From the NCBI GenBank assembly GCA_902774655.1, contig CACYJD010000022.1, positions 1-8,340 on the forward strand: a stretch of DNA of 8,340 nucleotides. Reading direction: 5' to 3'. The stretch comes from an uncultured Erysipelotrichaceae bacterium (GTDB lineage: Bacteria; Bacillota_I; Bacilli_A; RFN20; CAG-826). Both the position numbers and the translations under genes were made by a program. This document shows positions 1 to 6,355 of the stretch, one piece after another; position 1 is the stretch's first letter; the number at the start of each line of letters is the position of its first letter. The notes under the pieces were generated by a model. That model was not told the origin of the DNA. It searched no databases and saw only the letters and a list, made by a program, of their open reading frames with translations.

Positions 1-102
1 TTTAGAGCTCGGCATAAAATCGTCAGTACCTCATTAGGTTTATATGAAGGAATTAATACGACAGAATTCATGGTCAAAAGTCTCAAAGAGGGGATTATAT
101 AG
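1..102 (+). CDS. C-terminal end of an unrecognised protein (partial)
   Basis: An open frame enters from the left edge and reads 33 codons to a TAG stop at 100-102. The visible end includes RARHKIVSTSLGLYEGIN and finishes in SLKEGII. It looks like a genuine soluble protein terminus: it has mixed charged and hydrophobic residues, no low complexity, and it stops just before the convergent permease gene ends at 110. I do not recognise the family from this fragment and assign no function. Only 7 bp separate the two convergent stops and I see no hairpin terminator there, so each gene's termination signal may lie inside the other gene. The reading frame is supported only by its openness to the window edge and by the tidy convergent boundary. 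Confidence 0.5.
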   Translation, partial: FRARHKIVSTSLGLYEGINTTEFMVKSLKEGII

Positions 103-109
103 TGGTTTT

Positions 110-1600
110 TTAAATAAATTTGATAATTGTATTAAGTGTGAATGCAACCAAGAAGAACGCTGCAATTATATAGATAGGTAATTTAATTTCTTTTCTTCTA
201 CCACTAATAAGCATCATGGCAATATAGCAAAGTAAGCCAATGCCAATACCATCAGAAACCGAATAACATAAGACAGCAAATACAATAGTTATTATTGTTG
301 TAAATCCAATAACTTTATCAGCTTTGAAATTAACTTTACTACATGCGTTATAAGCAATTAAGGAACCAACACACACTAAAGCAGCTGCTGTTACACTACC
401 ACTTGTAAAGATTGAGAATACAGGGAAAACGAAAGCGCATAATAAGAATAAAAACGCTGAAACGATAGCAGCAAAACCTGTTTTTGCGCCTAAACTAACA
501 CCTACATTTGATTCAGCAAATGAAGTCACTGTAGATGTTCCTAATGGTGCGCAAATTAGTGCGCCAGTAGCATCAGCAATAACAATGCGGTTGTAATCTT
601 TGAAATTGCCCTTATCATCAATCATTCCGGTTGTACCAGAAATCGCCAATAATGTTGCAGTTGTATCAAATAAATTAACGAAAACAAGGGAGAATATAGC
701 TACATATGTCGCTGGAGTAGCAAATACGTGTCCGAGATCATTTACAAAATCTTGCCCAGTATAACCATCGCTCAGCAATCCATAGAAAATGACTTCTTTT
801 ACACTTTCGCCATTTAAACCAAACTTAACAGTTGAATCTAACCATGGTGCAATTGGTAAAGTAGTTGCATTGCTTAATCCTGCATAGTTGGTATAAACAT
901 AAGAGCCTATTGTTTCGTCATAAACCAAATTACCATTACCAATCATTATTGAGGAGATAACGACTCCAACAATCGCAGCAACAACTAATGTCATAGGGAT
1001 TGCTAAATTTGAGATAATTGGGTTCTTAACGAACATTAATCCAAAACATACGACAGTTGATACTAGTGCAATAATAACTGCAGGATCAGCGAAGTTTCCT
1101 AAAGAGACATAAGTTGCAGAATTATAGCCAATAAGTCCACTATTTTTAAGACCAACAAAGATAATAAATGCACCAAGAGCGCCTGAAATAATTAATCTTA
1201 AATCCATTGGAATGGCTTCAAGAATTTTCTTTCTGACTGGTGTTAAAGATAAAGTGAAGAAAATAATACCAGCAATGGTGAGGAGAATCATTTTTTGATG
1301 CCAGCTTGTGAAGCCCATCGATTCTCCAAGAGTGTATGCAATAAAGGCATTTAATCCCATGCCTGCGCTTAAAACGATTGGATAATTAGCAACTAAACCC
1401 ATCAAAAGTGTGGCTAAGAAGCTAAGAATTGCTGTCATAGTAAATACGCCAGCAGAGTTCATACCCATATCAGATAAGATTCCAGCATTTACTGGAAGTA
1501 TGTAGCACATAGCGATAAATGTAACAATACCACCAATAATTTCATTTTTTAAAGTTGCGCCTTTTGTATCAAAGTGGAAAAACCTATTCAAAAACTTCAT
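110..1600 (-). CDS. NCS2/AzgA-family purine (hypoxanthine/guanine/adenine-type) permease
   Basis: This is a 496-residue polytopic membrane protein of the NCS2 nucleobase transporter family, AzgA/PbuG branch (COG2252), which imports purine bases by cation symport. Family hallmarks are visible: an N-terminal FFHFDTKGATLKNEIIGGIVTFIAMCYI-type opening (residues 7-34), GMGLNAF at 80-86 in the early membrane core, the FDTTATL segment with Asp312, and the PLGTSTVTSFAES stretch (352-364) with Glu363. Asp312 and Glu363 lie in the two motifs that form the substrate and ion site in this family. About a dozen hydrophobic segments follow one another. The protein is somewhat longer than many relatives (about 430-480 residues), largely because residues about 222-297 form a long hydrophilic stretch. 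The start is preceded by a weak AGAGAGA ribosome binding site at 1607-1613, 6 nt away. The exact purine cannot be read from the sequence. It is divergent from the TetR gene, which makes purine- or TetR-linked control possible but unproven. Confidence 0.93.
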   Translation of the reverse strand: MKFLNRFFHFDTKGATLKNEIIGGIVTFIAMCYILPVNAGILSDMGMNSAGVFTMTAILSFLATLLMGLVANYPIVLSAGMGLNAFIAYTLGESMGFTSWHQKMILLTIAGIIFFTLSLTPVRKKILEAIPMDLRLIISGALGAFIIFVGLKNSGLIGYNSATYVSLGNFADPAVIIALVSTVVCFGLMFVKNPIISNLAIPMTLVVAAIVGVVISSIMIGNGNLVYDETIGSYVYTNYAGLSNATTLPIAPWLDSTVKFGLNGESVKEVIFYGLLSDGYTGQDFVNDLGHVFATPATYVAIFSLVFVNLFDTTATLLAISGTTGMIDDKGNFKDYNRIVIADATGALICAPLGTSTVTSFAESNVGVSLGAKTGFAAIVSAFLFLLCAFVFPVFSIFTSGSVTAAALVCVGSLIAYNACSKVNFKADKVIGFTTIITIVFAVLCYSVSDGIGIGLLCYIAMMLISGRRKEIKLPIYIIAAFFLVAFTLNTIIKFI

Positions 1601-1622
1601 ATTAAGTCTCTCTTTCTACTGA

Positions 1623-1640
1623 AATATCATAATTGATATT
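1623..1640. promoter_or_regulatory. 18-bp dyad overlapping the permease -10 box, possible operator
   Basis: AATATCATAATTGATATT has perfect 7-bp arms (AATATCA / TGATATT) around a 4-bp centre. It covers the predicted -10 box of the permease promoter, where a repressor would block transcription. The adjacent TetR protein is the obvious candidate binder. A single AATATCA half-site recurs at 2310-2316, upstream of the ABC operon. The region is very AT-rich, so a chance palindrome is possible. Confidence 0.35.
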
Positions 1641-1654
1641 GTTTTAATTCTCAA
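1626..1654 (-). promoter_or_regulatory. Predicted sigma-70-type promoter of the purine permease gene
   Basis: On the minus strand, TTGAGA (1649-1654) and TATGAT (1626-1631) are separated by exactly 17 bp, a good vegetative promoter. Transcription would start near 1619 and give a leader of about 19 nt holding only the ribosome binding site. That excludes a purine riboswitch in this transcript. Confidence 0.6.
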
Positions 1655-1673
1655 TAGAACAAAAAAGACTTAT

Positions 1674-1702
1674 TTGTTATATTTTTAAACAAAGAGCATA
1701 AT
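1674..1702 (+). promoter_or_regulatory. Predicted promoter of the TetR-family regulator gene
   Basis: TTGTTA (1674-1679) and CATAAT (1697-1702) are 17 bp apart, and the expected start site is near 1709. An AAGGAG ribosome binding site at 1710-1715 lies right at the predicted transcript start and 16 nt before the ATG. That spacing is unusually long, so this promoter assignment or the efficiency of the start is uncertain. Confidence 0.45.
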
Positions 1703-1731
1703 AATAAACAAGGAGTTCAAAAACTAACAAT

Positions 1732-2292
1732 ATGGATAGAAGAATCTCGAAAACGATCAAGTCTGTTAAGAAAGCATTTTCAAATCTAATTTCCGAAAAA
1801 GCTTATAAAGATATTACCGTCCAAGATATTATTGATGAAGCCGATATCGGAAGAGCGACTTTCTATAGTCATTATAAAAATAAAGAAGAAGTTGTTAATG
1901 CGTTAGTAAATGACATTTTCGAACATATTCTTAGCCATAACTTAGATATTGAAAACCATCATGATTTCTCTCAAAAGCATAACTTTTCACATAGAATCGA
2001 GCACATGCTCTATCACTTTGAAGAAGACAAAGACATGTTGATTGGGCTACTTAATTCTGAAGGCGGAGAAATATTCCTAAGCGCATTAAAGAAACACTTA
2101 GCCGATGCTTTTAAAACCAATATATCTTTAAGTAAATTTGATAAAATACCTGAGAATATAGTCTTTAATCATGCTGTCACATCCCTTATGCAACTTATTT
2201 TATTCTGGTTAAAAGAAGACAATTGTTGCATAAAACCTGAAGATGTCGCTGATTATTATTTCCTTTTAAACAAAGATCTCTTCACGGAATAA
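1732..2292 (+). CDS. TetR/AcrR-family transcriptional regulator with a His-rich segment
   Basis: This is a 186-residue one-component regulator. Residues about 8-55 match the TetR DNA-binding domain: a first helix, then a helix-turn-helix at about 29-48 (TVQDIIDEADIGRATFYSHY), with the family-typical TFYxHYxNKEEV ending. The C-terminal ligand and dimer domain is helical and diverged. It holds eight His between residues 65 and 95 (65, 69, 76, 77, 83, 87, 91, 95) and a Cys pair at 165-166, which could suit a metal or metal-complex ligand; this is inference. It is divergent from the purine permease gene and lies 78 bp upstream of a co-directional ABC uptake operon, so it could control either one or itself. 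The best ribosome binding site (AAGGAG, 1710-1715) is 16 nt from the ATG, but no in-frame start lies nearer and the protein begins as TetR proteins normally do. No terminator follows, so read-through into the ABC operon is possible. Confidence 0.93.
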   Translation: MDRRISKTIKSVKKAFSNLISEKAYKDITVQDIIDEADIGRATFYSHYKNKEEVVNALVNDIFEHILSHNLDIENHHDFSQKHNFSHRIEHMLYHFEEDKDMLIGLLNSEGGEIFLSALKKHLADAFKTNISLSKFDKIPENIVFNHAVTSLMQLILFWLKEDNCCIKPEDVADYYFLLNKDLFTE

Positions 2293-2332
2293 TTAGTTAA
2301 TTTTTGTTAAATATCAAACATTTTTTAGAATT

Positions 2333-2364
2333 TTGTTCAATTACTAAAATCTTTCATATATACT
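2333..2364 (+). promoter_or_regulatory. Possible promoter just upstream of the ABC permease start
   Basis: TTGTTC (2333-2338) is followed by overlapping -10-like boxes, TATATA (2357-2362, 18-bp spacer) and TATACT (2359-2364, 20-bp spacer). Transcription would begin at about 2369-2371, at or almost at the ATG, so the message would have essentially no leader. No Shine-Dalgarno sequence is seen upstream of that ATG, which is consistent. Short arms TTTTAG / CTAAAA flank the -35 region and could be an operator, but this is weak in AT-rich DNA. Confidence 0.35.
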
Positions 2365-2370
2365 ATTGCT

Positions 2371-3426
2371 ATGCAATCGGCGATAGATATCAAGACTGGT
2401 ATTAATAAATTAAATAAAAGACGCGCACTTATTCTTATAATTTCAGCCGTTTTAGTATTTATTTTATTTATTCTTTCAATGGGCATTGGTTCAACTTGGA
2501 TTAACCCAATCGAAGTATTTAAGGGCCTATTCAATCAGTCAGATGATGTCACCAATGCAATTGTTCATGGCGTAAGAATTCCAAGAGCAGTTGCTGCTTT
2601 GATTTGTGGAGCTGCTTTAGGATCTGTTGGTGTTATCATGCAAACAAATTTAAATAACCCAATGGCTTCGCCATCAACTTTAGGTGTGAGCAACGCTGCT
2701 GTTTTGGGCGCTAATTTAGGCATTTTAATCCTTTCAAGTGGCGCATCCACTCAAAGATTTTCTAATCCATATGTTGTTATTTTGTTCGCTTTTACTTTTG
2801 CAGTTGTAGCAACTTTATTGATATTAACACTTTCAGGATTTAAAAATTTCGCTCCTTCATCAGTTATTCTTGTTGGAATTGCCTTATCAACTTTCTTCAC
2901 CGCTATTACAACACTTATTCAATTCTTCGCAACCGATGTTCAATTGTCAGCGATGATGCATTGGTCATTTGGAGATTTAGGCAGAACTACAAACACTGAT
3001 AACTTAATATTAACTGTTATTGTCGCAGTATCATTTTTAATCTTTATGATATTGGCACCTAGATATAATGCACTAAACGCTGGTGATGATTTAGCTAAAT
3101 CAGTTGGTGTTAATACAAACTTATTAAGATTTGCCTCCTTACTTCTTGCAAGCTTTGTTATTGCGGGAACAATTTCTTACTTTGGAATAATTGGTTTCGT
3201 AGGAATTATGGCTCCTCATATCATGAGAAGGATAATCGGCAATGACCATCGTTTCCTAATTCCTGCTTCTGCTTTATTTGGAATTATTATTCTTCAAATC
3301 AGTGATATTATTGCAAAATCTGCATTTGCAGGTATTGCATTGCCTGTAGGTGCTATTACAGCTATCTTAGGCGCACCATTCTTCCTTTATTTAGTGTTCT
3401 CAAAGGATGGAGGATTAAGAAGATGA
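2371..3426 (+). CDS. FecCD/BtuC-type ABC transporter permease
   Basis: This is a 351-residue inner-membrane permease of the FecCD family (PF01032), the type II importer fold that carries siderophores, heme, vitamin B12 and related metal complexes. Visible hallmarks are RIPR at 69-72, the GAALGSVGVIMQ segment with Gln91, NNPMASPSTLGV (95-106), the coupling-loop region GFVGIMAPHIMRRIIGNDHR (275-294) and LPVGAITAILGAPFF (324-338). The last motif usually begins with Glu-Leu-Pro, but here reads Ala-Leu-Pro. About ten membrane segments start at residue 19. No ribosome binding site precedes the ATG, but no alternative ATG, GTG or TTG start fits, and the first membrane helix would be lost with a later start. 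The gene opens an operon whose next gene overlaps it by 4 bp (ATGA). A GGAGG (3409-3413) near its end serves the ATPase gene. The substrate class is known only broadly. Confidence 0.93.
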   Translation: MQSAIDIKTGINKLNKRRALILIISAVLVFILFILSMGIGSTWINPIEVFKGLFNQSDDVTNAIVHGVRIPRAVAALICGAALGSVGVIMQTNLNNPMASPSTLGVSNAAVLGANLGILILSSGASTQRFSNPYVVILFAFTFAVVATLLILTLSGFKNFAPSSVILVGIALSTFFTAITTLIQFFATDVQLSAMMHWSFGDLGRTTNTDNLILTVIVAVSFLIFMILAPRYNALNAGDDLAKSVGVNTNLLRFASLLLASFVIAGTISYFGIIGFVGIMAPHIMRRIIGNDHRFLIPASALFGIIILQISDIIAKSAFAGIALPVGAITAILGAPFFLYLVFSKDGGLRR

Positions 3427-4187
3427 TTCAAGTTAAAAATCTTACTTACTCCTATCAAAAGAAGGGAGAACCTATTATTAAAGATGCAACTTTTGATGTA
3501 GTTCAAGGCAAGGTAAATGTTTTACTTGGCCCTAATGGTGTTGGCAAATCCACATTAATTAAGTGCATAGATCGTATTTTAGATTTTAAACAAGGCGAAA
3601 TAATTATTAATGATAAAAATGTTAAAGAGTATAAAAGAAATGATTTAGCAAAACTTGTTTCTTATGTATCTCAAGAAACCAAAGTTGAGTATTTAAATGT
3701 TTTTGAGTGCATAATGCTTGGCAGAATACCTTATATTCAATATTTTTCAAAGGAAAAAGATGAAGCAATTGTTACTGAATTAATAAAAACTTTCGGAATT
3801 GAACATCTTGCATCTAGAAGCTTCTCCACTCTCTCTGGAGGAGAAAAGCAAATTGTTATGCTGCTTAGATGTGTTGCGCAAGATGCACAAGTAATACTTC
3901 TAGATGAACCAACTGCCAATTTAGATATTAAGAATTCTCTTATGGTTCTGAAATTTATTAAAGAATTAGTTGAGAAGAAAGGTTTAACAATTTTAATTTC
4001 AATGCATGATATTTCTTTAGCACACATGATTGCAGATAGATATATCTTGTTAAAAAACACACAGGTTCTCGCTCAAATTGATAAAAATCAACTTACCACA
4101 AATCTACTTAGTGAAACATTTGGGGTGGATTTTTTAATTGAGAGCGAAAACGTAATTTTAAATATGGAAGGGGGGTTTCAAAAATGA
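3423..4187 (+). CDS. FecE/BtuD-type ABC transporter ATP-binding protein
   Basis: This is a 254-residue cytoplasmic ATPase that would energise the FecCD-type permease encoded just upstream. All nucleotide-binding motifs are present in order: Walker A GPNGVGKS (36-43), Q-loop Gln84, signature LSGGE (137-141), Walker B VILLDEP (157-163) and H-loop His195. The length is typical for iron-complex or cobalamin importer ATPases. The signature helix reads LSGGEKQIVMLLRC rather than the usual GGxRQRVxxAR pattern, a mild divergence. The start overlaps the permease stop by 4 bp, with GGAGG 9 nt upstream, and the end overlaps the substrate-binding-protein gene by 4 bp. Translational coupling of the three transporter parts is therefore likely. 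The ATPase sequence itself does not show the substrate. Confidence 0.94.
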   Translation: MIQVKNLTYSYQKKGEPIIKDATFDVVQGKVNVLLGPNGVGKSTLIKCIDRILDFKQGEIIINDKNVKEYKRNDLAKLVSYVSQETKVEYLNVFECIMLGRIPYIQYFSKEKDEAIVTELIKTFGIEHLASRSFSTLSGGEKQIVMLLRCVAQDAQVILLDEPTANLDIKNSLMVLKFIKELVEKKGLTILISMHDISLAHMIADRYILLKNTQVLAQIDKNQLTTNLLSETFGVDFLIESENVILNMEGGFQK

Positions 4188-5335
4188 AACTAAATAAATT
4201 ATTTTTAACATCATTAATCGGTTTAGCCACATTAGCTTCATGTGGTGAAAAGTCAGTTGATCCAGCTGGAGACACCACCGTTACCATTACTGATGTAGTT
4301 GGTAGACAAGTCACAATTGATACAAGCAAGATTAATCGTGTTATTTGTGCCGGTGCAGGTGCCCTCAGAATGTATACCTATGGTGGGGACTTAACCAAAC
4401 TTGTTGGTGTCGAAGACATCGATCGTGGTGTTGAAGGAGCAAACCCATTCGCGCAAGCATCAAGACCTTATTATGATGCAAATAAAGAATTATTTGATAG
4501 TCTTCCTTCAATTGGCATAGGCGGACCAGCAAACCAAAAAGACTACGATACTGAAAAAGTCATCGCAGCCAAGCCTGATCTAATCATTTCGGAATTTTTG
4601 ACATTAGATCAAACAGCTATTGAACAAGCAACCGGAGCAAAAGTTGTTTGTGTTAGTACTGGTAGCAACAACGTATTCTCTGATGCAGTTAAACTTTCGT
4701 TAAGAAATTTGTCTAAAATCTTCAACAATGATAAAGGTTCAACTGTCGCAAAATATATTGAAAATTCATATGCTGATCTTAGAGCGAAAGCTAAAACAGA
4801 AGATTCTGAAAAAATGTACGTTGGTTGCTTAGGTAGATGGGGTCAACAATCTATCTTATCCACATCACCAAGCTATCCTGGTTTTCAAGCGAACAATATT
4901 GAAAACATTGTTCAAGGTTCAGATTTAGTTGAAGGAAAAATTCCTGATTTAGAATATCTTGTTAATAAAAATCCAACTAAGATTATTCTTGATTCTGCAG
5001 GTATTGGTAAATTTAAAGCAGAGTATAAAGCTACTACTGATGAATCTTATAGAAATGTCGTTAAGCAAGTCGAAGCATTCAAAAACAACGAAGTCTATTT
5101 ACAAATGCCATTTAATGCATATGAAACTAATCTAGAAATTGCTTTAGCAAATACCTACTATATTGGTTCACTTGCTAATCCAACCGCTTACGCTGATTTT
5201 GATATTGCCGCCAAAACTGATGAAATTACCACCAAATTCCTTGGCAAAGCAATGTATAACGATATTAAGTCCAAACCACTATCACTTGGTGGTTACCAAA
5301 AAATTAATAATTTCTTATCTTGGTTAGAAGAATAA
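4184..5335 (+). CDS. Class III (BtuF/FecB-like) substrate-binding lipoprotein
   Basis: This is a 383-residue extracytoplasmic receptor of the Peripla_BP_2 family (PF01497), which delivers iron complexes, corrinoids or similar ligands to the permease. A lipoprotein signal peptide ends in the lipobox LASC with Cys20 as the lipidated residue. The mature domain begins with TVTITDVVGRQVTI (32-45), typical of the family, followed by NRVICAGAGALRMYTY and LVGVED. A linker-like segment IGIGGPANQKDYDTEKVIAAKPDLII (110-135) leads into the second lobe. The C-lobe carries MPFNAYETNLEIALANTYYIG (308-328), resembling the YNxYxTNxExALAxAYYxG stretch of receptors found in anaerobes and methanogens. The start has a strong purine tract (GGAAGGGGGG, 4166-4175) and overlaps the ATPase gene by 4 bp. 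The ligand is not identifiable; metal chelate or corrinoid is inference from the family. Confidence 0.9.
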   Translation: MKLNKLFLTSLIGLATLASCGEKSVDPAGDTTVTITDVVGRQVTIDTSKINRVICAGAGALRMYTYGGDLTKLVGVEDIDRGVEGANPFAQASRPYYDANKELFDSLPSIGIGGPANQKDYDTEKVIAAKPDLIISEFLTLDQTAIEQATGAKVVCVSTGSNNVFSDAVKLSLRNLSKIFNNDKGSTVAKYIENSYADLRAKAKTEDSEKMYVGCLGRWGQQSILSTSPSYPGFQANNIENIVQGSDLVEGKIPDLEYLVNKNPTKIILDSAGIGKFKAEYKATTDESYRNVVKQVEAFKNNEVYLQMPFNAYETNLEIALANTYYIGSLANPTAYADFDIAAKTDEITTKFLGKAMYNDIKSKPLSLGGYQKINNFLSWLEE

Positions 5336-5336
5336 A

Positions 5337-5906
5337 ATGGATAAAGTTACTTTATATTTTGATGAATTAGCCCCAAAATGGGATTCAATCTGCGAGCATG
5401 ACTCAAAGTTAGAATCATTATTATCCTCTTTAGATATAAAAGAAGGAGATAAGGTTCTAGATGTAGCATGTGGAACGGGTGTTATTTCTGAACGCCTTTA
5501 CGCTATGTCCAAAACAACTGTTGATGCTATTGATGTCTCAAGCGAAATGATTAAAGTAGCAAAAACAAAGGACTATAAGGGGGTTAATTTTAAAGTAGCA
5601 GACCTTTATACATATAGAGATTCAAAATACGATGTAATTGTAATCTTCAACGCATATCCTCACTTCTTAGATGTTAATAAGTTCAAAGATTCGCTGTGCG
5701 CGCTATTGAATAAAGACGGAAGAGTTTATATCATCCACGATTGCGATAGGATAGAATTAAACTCACATCACAAAGCTCACGCGATGAACGTTTCTAGAAT
5801 GCTAGATGATATTCCAACAGAAGCTAAAATGTATCAAGATAAATTTAAAATTCTTGAAGCGTACGAGAAAGATTCAACAATAAAAATCTCGCTAATACTC
5901 AAATAA
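5337..5906 (+). CDS. Class I SAM-dependent methyltransferase encoded with the ABC uptake system
   Basis: This is a 189-residue soluble protein with the Methyltransf_11/25-type Rossmann fold. Motif I is VLDVACGTG (40-48), the acidic end of strand 2 is Asp66 in AIDVSSEMI, and later strands include KYDVIVIFNAYPHF (97-110) and GRVYIIHD (128-135). After strand 5 comes a polar His-containing segment with Asp135, Asp137, Arg138, Asn142, His144, His145 and His148. It resembles the HxxxRxxxNxxH pattern I associate with methyltransferases encoded beside FecBCD-like transporters in anaerobes, and it could bind a metal or hold a substrate. The start is 1 bp after the receptor stop, with only a weak AGAAG ribosome binding site, so coupled translation is likely. 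The substrate is unknown. A role in modifying or releasing the imported ligand is inferred from operon position only; maturation of another small molecule is equally possible. Confidence 0.9.
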   Translation: MDKVTLYFDELAPKWDSICEHDSKLESLLSSLDIKEGDKVLDVACGTGVISERLYAMSKTTVDAIDVSSEMIKVAKTKDYKGVNFKVADLYTYRDSKYDVIVIFNAYPHFLDVNKFKDSLCALLNKDGRVYIIHDCDRIELNSHHKAHAMNVSRMLDDIPTEAKMYQDKFKILEAYEKDSTIKISLILK

Positions 5907-5909
5907 GAA

Positions 5910-5944
5910 AAAAAGGCGATTTCCATATAGGAAGTCGCCTTTTT
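5910..5944. terminator. Bidirectional rho-independent terminator
   Basis: GGCGATTTCC (5915-5924) pairs with GGAAGTCGCC (5930-5939) around a 5-nt loop, with one G-T wobble. The stem is flanked by an A tract on the left (5908-5914) and a T tract on the right (5940-5944). It therefore ends in a U-run in both directions. It lies between the convergent ends of the methyltransferase gene (5906) and the Cys-rich protein gene (5957) and should terminate both operons. Confidence 0.93.
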
Positions 5945-5956
5945 AAGACTATTTAA

Positions 5957-6355
5957 TTATTCGTGATGGCAGCAATCACCATGTTCGTGATCGCAATCGC
6001 ATTCGCCGCCTTCGCAGCAACAATCTTCGCCTTCACAATTACAATCTTCACCACAACAGCATTCACCTTCGTGATGGTGATGACCACTAATGGCTAGATT
6101 CTTTAACATAAAGGATTCACCATCGTATTCCATTGTGACATCTTCAAAATCTTTTTTAATATCGTCTTCGATTAAGACTTTGATGCCATTAATTAATTCA
6201 AATTCGTTATCGAAATCTTTTGCGTCTTCTAAACTTAATTGAAGTTCAGCATGACCACAGCATGAACTGTTTGCCATAAAGATATAAAGTAAATCTTTAT
6301 TAAGTTTATTTAAATGGGCTTGAAGTTCTTCTTTAGCTCTATCAGTAATAATCAT
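5957..6355 (-). CDS. HesB-like CC-motif protein with a Cys/His/acidic metal-binding tail
   Basis: This is a 132-residue protein with two parts. Residues 1-90 resemble the HesB/IscA-like superfamily, close to what is annotated as 'CC/Se motif family (seleno)protein': an opening MIITDRAKEEL, a central SSCCGHAELQL with Cys32-Cys33, and ELINGIKVLIEDD. The CC codons are TGC TGT, so this is the Cys rather than the selenocysteine form. Residues 91-132 form a tail of 42 residues: 12 Cys, 8 His, 14 Asp/Glu, 7 Gly and 1 Asn, and nothing else. It includes HHHH (92-95) and two CCC runs (99-101, 112-114). Such a tail should bind several thiophilic metal ions such as Zn, Cu or Ni. The gene overlaps the lipoprotein gene by 4 bp (ATGA) and has a strong AAGGAG site 8 nt upstream. 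Being last in a Zn/Mn-type uptake operon supports metal storage or chaperoning, which is inference. Confidence 0.85.
   Translation of the reverse strand: MIITDRAKEELQAHLNKLNKDLLYIFMANSSCCGHAELQLSLEDAKDFDNEFELINGIKVLIEDDIKKDFEDVTMEYDGESFMLKNLAISGHHHHEGECCCGEDCNCEGEDCCCEGGECDCDHEHGDCCHHE

Noticed and set aside
1601..1731. Purine riboswitch upstream of the purine permease gene
   Set aside because: The predicted leader is only about 19 nt, and I find no three-way-junction aptamer sequence in the 131-bp intergenic region on the minus strand.
2322..2349. Terminator after the TetR gene
   Set aside because: The TTTTAG / CTAAAA arms are short and contain only A, T and one G-C pair, and no U-run follows. 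This does not form a stable terminator hairpin.
3737..4060. Minus-strand 107-residue open frame
   Set aside because: It is antisense to the FecE-like ATPase gene, which has all motifs. The other minus-strand frames at 2337-2534, 2565-2750 and 4108-4329 are rejected for the same reason.
6288..6355. Selenocysteine use in the CC-motif protein
   Set aside because: Both residues of the motif (32-33) are encoded by TGC and TGT. There is no in-frame TGA before the stop at 5957-5959.
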